DNA from: Cardiocondyla obscurior
Lineage: Eukaryota; Arthropoda; Insecta; Hymenoptera; Formicidae
NCBI RefSeq assembly: GCF_019399895.1
Contig: NC_091867.1
Span: 7,205,501 to 7,269,500 of the forward strand
Length of the DNA: 64,000 bases
Direction: 5' to 3'
The position numbers were made by a program, and so were the translations under genes. The notes under the pieces were generated by a model. The model was not told where the DNA came from, searched no databases, and saw only the letters and a list, made by a program, of their open reading frames with translations. Positions 1 through 15,620 of the stretch are shown piece by piece. Numbering within the stretch: the first letter of the stretch is position 1; each line of letters begins with the position of its first letter.

Positions 1-3000
1 TATAAATTTGTCACGCGCGACGTCGAAAGGTTGAGGGCGTAAAATTGTAACACTCCGCTATGGACGACGTACTGAAATATGAATTACTAACACGAGCTAA
101 TTAAGTTGATTACCTCGCGCGACTCGCAAACGATCTCGTTGTTCAACCAACCGCGCGAAGAAACGGAAAAAAATGTTTTATCGCGAGTTATTATTCTCCT
201 ATAAAATGTATACTAATAATTTCACTCCGCTGCAATCCCGTGGATTGTAGTCGGCGTTTGCATGTTAACGCCAACAAGGCGAGTCTCCTCGTTTCATCTC
301 GTAGCGAAAAGAAATCCTGACGCGGTCACGTAGATTTCTTGCGTGCGCGGAAAAATCCACGAACTTAATTCCGCACGTGAACAGTCCGAACTGGCTAATT
401 CTGGAGCACGATGCCCGTGGGAAATTAAGTGAGATGATTGATACATAAAAAAAAAATAAGGCGCAACCGTTGCTAAAATAAAGCCGGTAACTTCGAGATA
501 ACATCTTGCAGTTATTCTTTCCCGTTTTATTTTCTTACGTTATTATTATTACTTATTTTTATTTTTATTTTAATCGAGAAAGTCATACAAATTCCTTTAA
601 CGCTTATAAAATTATCAGATTCTATTTATCACAGTAATTGGAATTAAAAAAAAAAAAAGAAATATAATTAACGCTAAGAATAATGTTCAATTTTCGTAAT
701 TAAAAAAACACTAATGCACCTCTGGACGCATCTTTCCAAACTTATTAACTCAAATAAAATAATGAAGCAATAAGAGTAAAGGGTAAATATTACGCGAGTT
801 GGTAGAGAAAAATGGAAAGTATAATTCAAAGCCCGTTATTTGTAAACCCAATGTACACTTGTAAATGCGAGTACGCTCGGTAATTTCGACGATGTTTTAC
901 GCGTTTAGTAGGTTTCGCGGAAAATTATTCCCTAGAGGGGTATCGCGAACACGAGTAGCGATGAGAAAGGACGCATTGTGGAGAATCATGCAAATGTTTT
1001 ATAGCGCAAGGCAGAAAACACGCCGGCTACGAGATATTTGAAACCTTCTACTTGAATTCCACTTCATTTTATTATAAATTTACCATTAAGAGAGATTAAT
1101 TACCATCTAAATGATAACCTCAAGAATAAATTGCAACACTGAATATAGAACGATCCCTTCTATACTAGTACAATCAGATTTAGATATCACCGATTTAATT
1201 TTAATTATCGAGTTTAAAAAAATGATAGAATTAATTATCTTCTTGATGAATAATTAAATGTCGTTGTCTCAGCCGATTAAGTTGAGTAGAGCTATCGATT
1301 GAATTTCGAGCGAGAAATCTACGGGGCGAGCGCCGCCGGACTAAGAGTTTCCAGCTGTACAATATAGCGAAATCATTTTATCATTTTATATCCGAGTCGA
1401 CTGTAGGAATGCCAGTCAAAAGAAAAGGACGTGGCGGAAGAGCTGCAGTATGAAAGCAGCCGGAGGGGGCGGGGTGGTTCAATGAAAAAGAAGAGCGCCG
1501 TGTAAAATGTTCAAAGATATAAAACTCTTCCGATGTTGGAAGTTATACCTATTAAAGATTAATAAACCATCAAGGTGGAAAAGAGCCAAGATGGTGGCAA
1601 TCTCCAATGGGAAGATGTGAGATCGGCGAGGATGGAAAACGCGAAAAGAAAAAAGAAATAGAAAGAAAAAAAAATACCGAGCAGATAAGGGATGAGCAGC
1701 TCCGGCCATTTGGCTTAATGCCACCGTCTCTTGAATTATTTACAATTTTCTTGCGAGCTCTTGCAAATTCCGTTTCACCGACAGATTTTTATATGAATGT
1801 AAGAAATAAAAGTGCAGCCTGGCGTCTTAAGAAAATAACAGACGAGGAGGGAATTCGGGATGGTTTAAACATTTCCGATTTCGAACCGGAACAGTTGTCG
1901 CGTCAGCCGCGCGAGATAAGGTGAACAAACGAGGAAAATTTTCCGCGGTAAAGCCGCATTCGTTATTACTCGGAAAGGAACGCTTAATCCGCGTTAAATC
2001 CTCGACGTTACTCAACGACGCGACGAACCGATCGGCGTATTCTTCCGTATCGGAGACCGGGTCAACGGACATTTCCGACACCGTTATCCGGCCGCTGCGG
2101 ACCCCCCTATGATAAATAAACGATAAAGTCGGTCAGCTGTAAATCCTGCGAGCCGGTCATTATCCCCCGTTTAATCGAATAAATCAATTAGCGGATCGGC
2201 CGATAATGATAATGAATGACTCACGACGGCGCGGCGCTTGGCCGTGCCGCTGGACCGGCCACGAACCGCCTTTCAGCGTCACCCTGTTTAATGACGTTTT
2301 AAACGACGTTCCCTGCATGCGCCCGGGCCCATTTACTCCGGGAACGCGTTAGCCCCTGCCGGAGGGGGATGCGAAACGAAATTTACCACTTGCCGACAAT
2401 GGTGCCCGCTGGTCGGCGGTAATGGTGACTTGAAGGCACAAGCGTGGCTGTAATTGAATAGTCGGAGTTTTACGGCTGTTTGCACCTCACTCGTTCGACG
2501 GTGAAAGGAGTAATTTGAACGTAAATTTTTGTAGATCTTTCCCTCGAAACCTCGCGTCGCGGGCGTAAAAGTCACGGCCAGCGCGCCAGATGAATTCGAT
2601 AGGAAGAAAATCACAACGTCCCGGTTCATAATTTTTTTTTTTTTTTTTTTTTTTTTTGCGGCGTTTACTTCGCTCGTTTCACCGAAACGTTCCGTCGGTG
2701 GAGAAACATCCGACCGTGTTTTACGCATAAATTTCTCACCGGAAATTATTATTGCGTTTACTGCGCACGCGTTTTACGCTGAAATCATTAGGTGATAAAA
2801 CGTTCCTGAACGCTGAGTATTTTTCGTATCGATGTCTACTTGAATGAGGATACGGTGGGACTTTTCCAAGTCGATTCCCATCCGCTCGTTCTCATGAATA
2901 ATTTTCGAGCGCAAAAATAACGAGATTATAGGGACCGAGGCGTTATGCGGTATATCAAAAAACGTAACGACTCTTTTTCCAGTTTGGAAACGACGGCGAG

Positions 3001-6000
3001 CCTCGGTGCTCGACGAATAACTTCGACGCGTCGCATTCCCCTGGTGGGGAATATTTCGCGGATCACCGAGTGTAACCAAAATTTATAGAGTAAACTCCCG
3101 CGAGGTGTCATTTCTTGAGGCCGAAATTAAGACGGGCACCGCGCGAAACACAACCAGCTCGGGCGTGCGAACTAATGAAAGTCTTAACGGGCGAAACTAT
3201 CGACGAAGAAATCACGCCGGCGAGAGAGAAGCCTGGCGAAACTTCTCCTTAAGCAGCTGCGTATTATTCCCTGTCCGAATTACGCGCGCCCTTCTCGTGA
3301 TTAAAACTAGGGAATTAAAATGTGCCCCTCACGCATTTCGGCCTTAATTAATCCGGAGTCGAGCTCGACGGGGAGGAGATTGAAAGGACAACGGCGAAAA
3401 CGTCAAGTAGGCAGAATCGCGCGGAAAAAAAAAAAAAAAAAAATTAAAATAAATAAAAGAAAAATAAAATAAGATAAAATAAAATAAAATAATGTCGCGA
3501 TTAAAACAAGGAAGAATGAATGGCACTTAACATTTGCGATTGTGTGAAATGGCGTGCGGTTAACAAACGACCTGGGAAAAGTTGGCGATATTTCACATTT
3601 ATGGTTTTCGAGACATACGAGTACTCGATAGAATGAGAAAAGTTTAGTTTTAGGGACCGTTCTTCGACCTCTTTCATGAATTATACTCTCGTCTCGAGGG
3701 GCTCATTCTGGATTATAAAATAACTCCGCGATTACGTCTGTGGCATAAACAAATTAATGCTACCGGCACGATCCCTGTACACTCGGAATATCCTTGTTTT
3801 AATTAATGATATTGCATATACGCACGCGCGCATACTTAATATTGCCGCGAGTGAATTTTTGAACGAAACAACATAAGAGCAAGAAAATAATTTATCAGCG
3901 CTTTGTCGTTTTGTCGCGCGTTAACTTTCACGCGTAACATTCGAAATATTCTAGGCTACCGGAAGAAATATCGTTAATAAAAATTGGAAAGCTGTTCAAG
4001 TAGTGTATCACGATCAAATGCGCATAATACGGCCGAACTGATAGTCCGCATTGATTTTAGATTAAACCGTAACAAGGAGGATCGAAAACCATTCCGTGGC
4101 CACTCATGACCACTTATGGTACTCTCTCAGCTATCCGATTAGGGATTAAATTATGACGTATCCCGGCGCCGCATGTACAACGCGGATAACGCGCACTGAC
4201 GACGGTGCATATGCGCGCCGGCACAATACTAATTTATATCTCTTTACGTCACACCGTGTGGTCGGCATTGATGACGAATACATATCGCACGCGGAAATTG
4301 CAATGGTTCGCGATACGACATATCCGTCTTTTGTTCTTACAGCGTTGAACAAACACTTGCGCCACAGAAATACCTTCGGTCGTAACAATAAAAAAAAAAA
4401 AAAAAAATTATATTTACGAAACGCCTGAATTGATTAGAAAATTTGACGGTAGCGATAAAAAATTATTAATGTATTAATAAAGAGAATATTTCTCTCAGCC
4501 GGTCGTCATCGGTTTGTAACGATGCCAGAACGCAGTCCTACGCTCGAGGTTCGAAAGATACATTAAAACGCTCGGTCTGATGCGCGTCCGACCGCAGAGG
4601 GTTAAACAATAGCGAGGGGCGAATCACGATCACGCAAGATGTTCGCATGATAATAATTACACGAGGCATTACGGGACACCCGAGATTTATGGCGCGCATT
4701 ATGTATTATGTACCGCGGTATCGCTATGTGGCACATAAAGAACCGGCCGAACGTGTGACGGGGGCTTCGACAAACACATCACGCGAAAGAGATCTATCTT
4801 GCCGTGGCCCAGGGCCACCGCGTTCATCAACGCAAATAGCCTCTTTATACCGGCGGTGATGTCGGCTGACGCCCGGCGATGCGAGATGGCATGTATAGCT
4901 TAACCCCCGGACCCGGTAGCGCGCACACTCTCCGTCGAATAACGGGGCCGGCGGCCCCCGGGGGAAAACGCGAAATTGATTTTACCCCTTGATTTATGCA
5001 AGGCGATCGTCGAAAAAGTATGCGCCTCCATAAAGGGTCCCCGTATCGACGCGGTCGCGTCAGAGGCACTCCGCGCGAATATTGTGCCGCGACTTTTGGA
5101 TGCTGATCGAAGTCACGCCCCGCGTAGTTTAACCTCATTGCGTGACAAAGTTCCATAACGTTCAATTTTTTTTTATTTTCTTTTTATTCCTCTTTATTAT
5201 TAATTTTTATTATTTAAAATTTTTTTTTTTTTTATTTCTTTTGCGAGAAACCGCGAATATATACCTCATCGCGACTCGACGATCTCAGAACGAACTTTGG
5301 TCGCCATTACGCCAAAGATACTCACTTCCGGTTTGCGACGATTGTCGAAACAACGTGTCGGTGCTATTAAATTCTATGTGGCGGGGCGTAACGTGCTGAA
5401 ACTCGAGCGATATCACGGTCGAGTACACGCTTAACGAGCTTGTATCTACAGGCTGTAATGTGCATCGAACGTGTCTCACGGTAGATTTTCTCTAATAACC
5501 AATCTCCTTTCATAAGCATCGAGGTCCGCGACCTAGCAAATGCTGCAAACAGAATCTGTTTAGAGAGTTCCAGGGTGTCGCGAGAAATCTATGATAACGT
5601 TAGCAATTCCAAGATGTCACCTCGGGGGATTGGCGCGGGAATATATTTGCGAATTTGCCGTTATTGATCTGTTATCATTTTCGACGACGCGGTATTAATC
5701 CTCCGCCGACGTCGATTTATGTGGTGCGATATTTAGAAAAGTAGGTACGCCAGAACGGCGGTATAGCGGTGCCGGTAGCGGCCAATAATGCGATCGATTC
5801 TTGCGTACATGCCGAACAAGCTTGTATCTACAGCGTCCATGGCGTACACGGTGTAGATCGTAAACGAGAGGGGCTTTAGCTCAACGCGTTATCAGGAGTA
5901 GACTACCCGGCCGTAAATACCTGCTGGTGCTTTTAAGATTTTAAACCGTGAGCGCGGCTCTATGAAGGTAATGTAGGACGAGTATCTGGCTAATGCAATC

Positions 6001-9000
6001 AGATAATTCATACGGCGGGATATTAGATCTAATAATTATGCGCAAACGCAATCTGGCTGCGCTGCAGTCGAGGAACAACGCGAGGGTTGGCGGAAAAGGT
6101 TGTTTGAAGATAAAAGAAAAAAAAGGAAAAAGGAGGGGAAAAAAAAAACAAGAAAAAAAAAAATTCTTTGCTGATGCAAAGAACTCGCGCGAGAAAATAT
6201 TTTTGACCCCGCGCTTTTAGCTGATGTGAAATTTATCGACGAGCGTCGAGATACAGCTGACGGGAACGGCGATCGAGAACGCATGATCGGCAAAATCATT
6301 AGGAAACGTCTTGAAGAATCGGACAACGAAAGGCCATTTCCGAACGGCAATCTGATGTTCCGACGACGGCAGCTCGGGCTAAACCAACACTTCGGGGCAC
6401 TCGCGTTTGCGTACATGACGAGCCGATGGCGCGCAATCTATACGCCACGGCGATAAATCGTGATTTATGATAACAGAAGTTCCATTGAAATGAAATACAG
6501 GCGTAGTTTCGCCGTCTGCTACAAGACGTTGCCGGCATCTCCCCTAAGATTCATTGCTCGCACGCGGGAAATACTTTGCGCAATCAACATTAAGGCCACT
6601 CCGAAATTCGTGTTAAAGTTTAATTCAAATCGCAATTAAAAATATTAAAACAAAATCGATTTCTTTCACCGAGCTCCTTACCGAGCTCTTTAAAACCGCG
6701 CCTCAAAAACGAAGGAAAATTATATTAAGCGAAGAACGTAAGTACCACGAGCTGCTGCGATATTTTCCTCCCGTCGTTTACGATATTAATATCTGATCGG
6801 CAATACCTTTGAACACTGGTCAAAGACACTCGCGTGCCGTTTACAGAGTGCCGAACAGGGGAGTTTCTTTCCTCCACCTTCTCGCCGCGTTCACCCGGTA
6901 AATCCCATGATCCCATTACCCGTGTCTCATCCATAGTGATGCAGATTACAATAACAAATAGGCGGTGAGGTCGTGGCCCTCTTCGATATCGCGGAACAGG
7001 CCACCCTTTTTTTCCCTTCTTCTTCTTCTCGCTTCGCCTCTTATTTTCGCCACTCGTCCTTTCTCTCTTGAATCCTTCGGCCCCGCAGATCCGACGACAC
7101 TCCTCGGCTCGCCGAAAGAAGAAAGGGGGCCCAGGTAGCACGAGGTAGAAACAAAATCGTGACTTCGGCCGCGAGTCAATTTTCAGGTGTAATGTAAATG
7201 CTCCCGCGGGACAATGGGCGCCCGCCGTACGACGCTCTCCGTCTCTTCCTATCCTCCCTCGCCGTGAAATGCTGACTCCTCTGCGAGGTGGAGTGCAAAA
7301 ACTCGGCGCGAACATCGCTCCTCGTGTCGATCGATTCGGTTGATTTAGTTAGTTCTCCGAATGGGCAACGGTAAATTCAGCATCGCGATCTCTCAATTAA
7401 TGGAACGGCCTGCGGGCCTCCGGGCCCGTGTTTCGCCGCTGTTTTATGTGGAACCGACGGCATAAACCGGATTTTGTTATCAAATACATTTTTAACTATT
7501 AAACTTCGATACTGATATCAACGGAAAAAAAATCTTTTACTCCGCAAGAGTTTATTTATTTTATTTTTTTTTTTGTTTTTTATGTAATTTAACGTAACTT
7601 GGAAAAGCAAATATGCGAATTCGTTTTTCACGCAATAAATTTAATTAATATATGTTAAATACACATACTAGACCGCAGATCTATTATGATAATTGACAGC
7701 GCAGTTAATTATTTTACAATAATATCAAAAAATCTAAACTGCGCGTTTTACTTTACTAGAGATTGCAAAAAAAAAAAAAAAAAAAAAATTAATGACGTTC
7801 GTTTGGACAGCGTGGTGAAACGTGTTTCCACGGTTTTCGCAGTTTTTATCACGGTGCAAAAACCTAAAGGCGAGGACATCGAATATCTACGAAGTGCTAG
7901 GGAGGATGAATCGCGGTGTATAATAGCAGGGAGGGATCCCTTTGGTCCGTCTTGTCTCGTGAAACTTCATCTGAAAGGTATCTACGAAACGGCGGAAGGC
8001 ATTAAACCGGATTTCCTGTTATCGCGCCGCGATTGGGAACTCCATGAATAATAATGCCTTTATTTATGTATTTCGAGAGAAAGATAAATTTCCGCGCTCC
8101 AGAGATCTCTTTAAAACGGAGATTTTCACTCCGCCCTGTCTCACGAAGGGCCCCCAACCCTCCTCTGATTATCTCGTGAAAGGGCTGGGTTCCAATTAAG
8201 CGTCTTGGATCTTCCCGAGAAGGAATGAAATCGATCGCGAGGCGACATCTCACCCGAGTCGATTCACGTACACGAATTGACGATTCCACCGCGGTACGAA
8301 ATTAAACGTCCCGATTAGATTCCTTTCCTTTCTACGATCATTACGTCGCGGATCTCAATTGATCGATCAAAGGGTAGAGGCGTACATAATACATATGGCT
8401 TTTCTTTCACCTCGCCGTCTTGCATTTTATATCCGAATGCGTAAATAGATGCGCGATCGCTCGCTTTTTATTCGAACAACGAAATGTGAATAGGCACACC
8501 GGTTTCGCTTTCTCGCTATAACGAATCACTTATTTAATTTTCAGTCTATTCCGTATAATGAAATATACGCGGCGCTTTGCTAGCAAAGAAAATATCTCAA
8601 TTACATTTCTTACGTTAAAACTATTTTCCTTTCATTTCGACGACTCGAAACAGCGTGCATAATAATGGCAATAAAGTGAGTTTCAGTGCGGTATTATCGC
8701 GACAGTTTTCCACAAAGCATTTAAAGGGCCAAAGGCGATGAGCAGAAGAGGTGTATCGTAGGAGTAAATATTTGCGGTTTCCGACGAGATGATGTTTACC
8801 GTGGAACAACGCCTATGGCGCGAAAGCTAGACTGAATTAGAACAGCAGTGCAGAACACGTCGAGCAATTGCGATTCAGCTAATTTAGCGAGATTTCTCGT
8901 AGTTGAATCCCTCGTCTATTATTACCGGCGAAAATTATTCATATCGAATAAAGGAACGATAGAAAAACGATCGGGTAGATCGCGAGGCTTTTACGCCGAT

Positions 9001-12000
9001 ATTAATCTTTCGCGGAAACGCGAAGAGAATATTTTTATCCCTCGCAAGTCTCGGCTAATTTTTTTTTTTGTTTTTTAAAGCGCGTGCCAACGAAGTATGC
9101 TAAATGATTCTAACGAAATAATCGGGAGAAATGCGATTTCGCAAGCCTGATTCTGAATTGCGCTGCAGACTTGCCTTTTGCTTGTCGGCGAAATTGTTCA
9201 GAGACCGCGATGTCGCTCTCAAGCGGTTCCGAACCGGATAAAGAGCTTCGGTTTTCCGCAACATTTACATTTGATTAGAGTAACTCGCCGCGGTTCCTCA
9301 CAGGCATCCCGGCATTTTTCCGTATGTCTTTCGCTAACCCCTCTCTCTTTCTCTCTCACCCCCGCGTGTCTCATCGAAGGTACGATCGTACACTGCGACG
9401 AGTTGCTTATCCGGAGGACTTAAAGCGACGGCGACTTCTCTTATTGCAATTTCTCCATCGGAAAGGAAATGGAAAATATCGGAATACTTACCCCCTCCCC
9501 TTCTCCGCGCCCTCTATTTTCCTAGCCCGCCCGCTGGCGAACGTGTAGTCAGGAAAAATGCAAATCAATCGGCCCGAGGGACGTATTGCCCGTAGATCGT
9601 ATTCCGCTCTTCTCAAATTTGAGACGTCGGAGAGAATTTGATTTCTGCGATAAAGCCGAGGATCTTTATTTAAATTCGCGATCGAGAGAGGGAGAAAAAA
9701 AAAAAAAATCGGTAACGTGACGGATGACGTAGAACGCAAAGAGAAACTCGTTGAGGCGATCCAGCGGAGGATCAATCATGATTCAGGAGATACGGCAGGA
9801 CGTGTCGCGGGGGGTGGGTGGGAGCTCCTTTCTGGATCGGCGCAGTTATGCTACTTTGACGTGGCAGCCATATCGGGCTTTCGCGCTTCAAGAATTAGTC
9901 CGATTCTCGGGCGAGTCGCATTCCTTCGGATCTCCGAAGCCGTGAGGAAGCTCCGGCGAAATTTCATTGTTACGCCGCGCCGAGTTGGCGGCAGCCAGAT
10001 TCGGCATACAAAGCGGCTAATCCCGGACATTGAATGCAAGTCGCGAGTTCGCCGGTGCGCGTCGATGCGACTAATAACTTTGTCCAGGCCAGTCGGCTAC
10101 CGGTCCCCCAGAAAGCTGGATTAAACTCCGGGTTTTGAATTATATCGCGAAGAGAGACGTAAGCGGCCGGCTGGGCAAATGGGAAAAAGCGGAGGGGCCA
10201 CCGGACGCGTTTTCCACGCTGCTTTGGAACAATGAGCCGCGAAAAAGTAATGAAACACCCCCTGACGCGGCTGCCCGAGTGTTCCGGAGCTAAAGCAGCA
10301 TTATCTTTTTCGCGGGTGGACAGGAAACGACCCCCTCGCCGACGACTATTCTTTTCAGCGGCGCCGGCATCCCGGGACTCTTCTTTAGGATTTATCGCGG
10401 AAGGAAGGGCTGCCGGGAATTATGAAAACTTGACTGGCCGCCGGCGAAGGATTCTCCGGGTTGCGCCGCTGTTTTTGAAAAATTTATCGCGTACTTTGCC
10501 CCCACGGTTTAACGTCGATTCCTTAATATCGTCCCTTCACGTCGTTTCTCGCCGCGGCGGAAAGACGCGGCCCCGCGTTATAATTTCCGCGTGTTCCTCG
10601 TGTCAAGCGAACGACGAAACGATTACACCGAGAGAAGTAGACGCGAGTCCAAAATGGATTCGGAGCTGGTCGCGGAATGTTTGATAACCGAGCGCGAGAT
10701 GGAAAACACGCCCGCGTGTGTTTTCCCGCGGAGTGCACGAGGGCGAATTCAATAACGCGGCCGGAAAATGGAGAAGAGTCTTTCGAGACTCTCGGCTTTG
10801 AAAAGAATTTCGTACACACAATAAATAATATGACGCAACGACGGAATACCTTTAGTCGGCCGACCAAAAGAGCAGGCAGTCTCCTCCGCGTAGAAAGAGA
10901 CCACTTCGACGGATAAAAAGAAGAGGTGACTGTAACTTTTGCGCGTGAAAAATCGTCTGGCGCTACCCTGGCAGATTCGGCTTTCGCGATATCGCGAGCT
11001 GAATTTCGCGTTCGGATCGTTCTAATTCGAGGTAGCCTGATTTTCACGGCTTGACGTTGAAGCAGCGAACTTTCGGAGCTCGCGGAGTAGCTGCATGGGA
11101 AGCAGCAGACTAAACAGTTCGTTAGGTCGAACGAATGCCGCTATGTTCGCGAAACGTGACGCACACTTTCGCGTCGTGTATTAAAAAAAAAAAAGATGCG
11201 CGGGGATTACTGCATTACACAGTAGGCGAAGTATAATCCTAGCGAAAAAAAGAAAAGAAAAAAAAAAGTTTGATTCCGCGTTGAGACATCTCCTGATAAA
11301 AATAAAACTGTCCGAGAGCGCATTTATTGTGCTCTGCACTGTCGCGCTGCGAACAATTGCAGCTTTGAGCGGCGGGTTAAAGTCGCCCGGGACTTTTATG
11401 CGACGATCCTTTCGGCCGCGCAACTTTCGGCGAACCGGCTTTGGCCCGGTTATGACTCTACTCTGTGCGATCACTATAATTACGCGACGTCGTGGCGGCT
11501 ATTAATGGCTATCTTATTGCCGCATCTAATTGCACCTGCGGACCGCCGTGGGCGGCTTTCGTGGCTTCTCTCCCAGAAAAGAGTTTGCGCGCAAAATGAC
11601 CGAGTGCCCTCGAGCTCGCAAGCCTCGCTTTTAGCCCTTTGCTCGGCGAAAAAAAAAGAAAGAGAGAGAGAGAGAAAAAAATGCGCAAGTACCTATTTAC
11701 GGCAAATTATTTTTATGCGCGACCCGCCGCAAACTTCATTCCAACGTTCCGCCGGACTTTTCGCGAGTTTTCACGAACACCGTATAATTACTGCATTCCT
11801 CCAAAAAATTATTATGACCCCCGGACTAGAGATCTTTTGCGCGCTGCGCGGATTATTCGCAGCGTCGTAATATAATAATACATTTCGCGAAGCAGGAATC
11901 TCCATTCATCGCGAAGCGGCGAGTATCGCATTGATTTTCCCAAACTTTTCTCACGAGACTCGCAGCTCTCGATCGAAATATTCCAACTGCGTGCCGCTTG

Positions 12001-12408
12001 AAAAAATTCCTACAAAGATTCACGACAAATTTCACGGTCAAGCCGACAGCGCGGAGACAAAAAAATCTAAATCTTAGCCCTAAAGTATCGTATTCCTTAA
12101 CAGAAAGAGATTTCTAATCCGCATCCCCTTATGAAGCTTGACCCTTTTTCCGCGACGTTTCTTCTTCCCTCGCACGCGGCTTACCTGTCTCTCGAGAAGA
12201 TCCACACCCACCCACACACACACACGGCGAAGGAACGGAAGAGAGAGAAAGGGCGGCGAAAGAAAAACGGCAAGACACGGACAAGAAGTAGGGTGGCAAA
12301 AGATATTAAGCTTCCGACGTTCGATCGCATTTCAGATTGCGCGCCGGGCTTGAATTCCACACGGGATTGAATGGGATCCCATTCGCTATACGGCCGCTAT
12401 ACGGAAGC

Positions 12409-12432
12409 GGGAGGGTGGGAGGGGGGAGGGGG
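12409..12432 (+). other. Strong G-quadruplex motif
   Basis: Five G-runs (3, 3, 3, 6 and 5 guanines) are separated by single A or T bases. One-base loops between G3+ runs make this about as stable as a predicted quadruplex can be. Two copies of GCTATACGG lie just upstream (about 12385-12404). Downstream, to about 12650, come CG/CA-alternating stretches prone to Z-DNA. The motif is seen directly; folding in the cell is inference. Confidence 0.7.
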
Positions 12433-15400
12433 AGTTGCGGGTATATATTCCACCTTTTCCGTCGGCGGTTAATCCGCTTACGCGGAAAAATTTCGATACG
12501 CCGCGCGCTTTGAATATACACCCACGCGGGCGCGCGTGTGTGCGCGTCCACGTATACGACGTAATCTCTTTTTCGGCGAGCGGGCGGATTCGCGAAGCGG
12601 GTGTAAGTCAGTATATACGCGAACGCGCGCGTGTGTGTACGGATACACAGAGGCCGATTGTGGTCGCAAACGTCGTAGACGTATTTACTTGCGGCGGGGA
12701 AAAGTTGGTTCAACCGAACCGGCTACAAAGGTTTCCCGCCCGGAGCTGGATTCTGGATATATTTGGAGTTCCGGCGCGGATTTGCGGACGGCTTGAATTC
12801 ACCGCGAGCGAACAGCACAGGCAGATGATTGAACGTTTACCGAAAAGGAGAGATAAAGGATATGCGTGAAATTTATTCAAGAATAAATAAATATACTGGG
12901 AAATAAAAGTATTAAAAAAAGAAAGTAAAAAAAAAAAGAAAAAAAGAGGGAGAGAGAGAGAGAGCGCGAGGAGTGCGGCGAGCAGAGATAAATATTTTTT
13001 ATTTATTTATATATATGTATAATATTTATATATTAATTAATCAATATGGACAGTTGCGTTTATTCCTCTCTATAAATTTCACTGCAATTTTCCTTCAAAT
13101 ATCAATCGTGACAGGAATTAATCATCGATAAAACGGAAGGTGGACCAGGCATGGACTTGCAAATCCGCCAACGAAACGCGTGCGCGTTTTAAGATATATG
13201 CAAACGGTCGTTAATCTCGATACTTATGCCGCATTAGACGCGAGGCGTAACCGGATCGGGCATTACCGTCGGGATCACGTAATCTCCGTACGGCGAAAAG
13301 CGCGCGTTTTGCGCGCCGGGCCCGCTATCGGCGAAAGCGCGATTACACGCGGCGATAAAGTAAATCGACCGGAACACGTGCAGGCGGTTTATCAAATTGA
13401 TTCACGGCCTACTAATGTCAGTAATCGGGCGATACGCGGCCCGTGTTCCGGGTACGATCGCACGAGAATCACCTACGGTGTTCGCCGCGGCTCGACGACA
13501 GGCGGCGGCGACAGAGTCGCGGGTCTCGGAGATTTAGAAGAAAACGTTACCACGCGAGAGATTTTTTTTTTTGCGAGTTGTTACGGTCTCGTTGATTTGC
13601 CAAAAGAGAAGCGCGGCTCGAGAGGTAAACGGGCAGATCCGATCGCGGGGCGATAATTGAGTCGCGCAATCACCGGCGGCCTATTCGCGACGTCGGTACG
13701 ACATTGTCCCGCGCGCGTGCACGCGGAATCGGCGGTATTCTCCCGTATTCTCCACGCGTCAGCGAGACGGCGAGCACGGGCGTCATAACCGGCTTAAAAT
13801 CGCCGGTTGAGCACAAAGGCAGCGCACGACAATGATGCCCGGCGCAGTCCAGCGCCGCGGACATCAACGGGGCCGACAATACCCGGATTATCTTCGGCAC
13901 GACAAAGCTGCCTCGTAAAGCCAACCCGGACAGGTCAGGCATGCGTCCGCTCGATCGCGAGTACGAGTAGCGTAGTCATCGGCACGTGTACGATAACGCG
14001 GTAGTTTCATTCCTATTTGTTATACAAGCAAACGCGAGCGTACAGAATAATTAATATATTTTCGAGCCCGTAATGTATCTTCTTAAAGGATTCTTTATTT
14101 ATTTAATAGGTTCTTTTCTTTTTTCTTTTTTTATTTTTTATTTTATTATTATTAGTTTTTTTTTTTTTTTTTGGGTGCGCACGTAGGACCACCCCGTGCC
14201 TTGCTATCACGTTGATTTTCGGGAAATGAAACATCCGAATGGCGTGCCGATGTACACGATATCGCTTTGAGTTTCGGGTATATCGCTTTCCCGCAGTACG
14301 CTGCTTTGTATATGGTGAAATAATAGCTTGCCAATTTGTCCGACGTATCGAGATAGCATCGTGTGCACTCGTACTCCTTTTTCCCCATATATCATTTTCA
14401 TTCCTCATTTTTAGATATCGCGGGCGTTTGGAAATCCAATCTTTTGTTTTTATGAATTTCTCTCCACGGAGCTATTCGAAAAGATATACTAAAAAATAAC
14501 TTATACACGTTAAAAAAAAAAACTATTTTATTTTATTATTATTTAACTTAGAATTTCTTTTTTTTCTGCCAAAATTTAATTTACTTAATTTATTATTTCA
14601 GAAAAAGAATTTCGAAACGATCTCGTGGAAAAGTTTGTGATAGAAAGACACGTCAAAGTGAGGCATAAAATAATGAATAAGAGGCGAGAGAAATTGATTA
14701 AGATCATCGATTAAACGGCTGCAGGAGTTAACTCGATCGGAATCGTCGTTCTCGTGTCTCGACTTCTCATGCTTTCTCGGAGCGTACGTTTGGCGACTAA
14801 CAATGAGAATTAGTCTGAGAATTCTCCATCGCGGCTCTTCTCGTTTGGATGCGTCTCGTGTTAGGTCTTCGAGTTTCCGTGAACATGTCAAATCGGACAA
14901 CGACTTTCAGCGGCGCGGTTTCCACGACCTCGACGTACTGTCGTGTCGAGAGCCGGGCTTACATGCCACGGGAATACTTATTGTCCGAGTCGAGAAGTAA
15001 AATTGTACGGAGGACCGCGCGCTCTTTTAATTTTTATCAAACTTCGTTGCGGCACCCGCCGAGTAAAAGTTTATAATTAGCGGCGCAAGTGGGGATTTAA
15101 TTAAATGATAAAAGAAAAAGCAAACAACCGCCGTTGTAGACATGTGCCCGCCGCTTTAGTACCGAAGATAATTTCTGCTTACGTGAAAATCTGAAAGGCT
15201 CGGGCGAACGTTTCAAGGCATGACGAGAAGGTGGAAGGGTTCTTGGCGAGTTTCAACGAAGGATTCAAGAGTTCGCTCTGATTGTAGCTATACCTGGATA
15301 CGGTTGCGGAGGCAATTACCAGGAGATTACTGCAATTGCGAGTGAACGGGGCTCCTATACTTCCGACGACATTGATATTCAACTAGGAACATGCCGCTGT

Positions 15401-15604
15401 AATTTCCCGTAGCTATCTCCGTCTCGCCACTTCTAAGATGATTTCCTTTGCTTTACCGATCCGGCTCGGCCGATCGGGGATTTCACCGACGATAATTAGC
15501 GATCGATAATCGAAGAGGAATAATGCGCAAGGAGTCAAAAATACCGCAGCGCTCGATGCAAGACTTTACGTTTCGTAGCGATTATTATTATTTCTCACCG
15601 GCTT

Positions 15605-15620
15605 GCAATTAATTAATTGC
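15605..15620. repeat. 16-nt perfect AT palindrome
   Basis: GCAATTAATTAATTGC is its own reverse complement and contains overlapping TAATTA cores of the kind bound by homeodomain dimers. Chance occurrence in AT-rich DNA is quite possible; no function is claimed. Confidence 0.5.
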
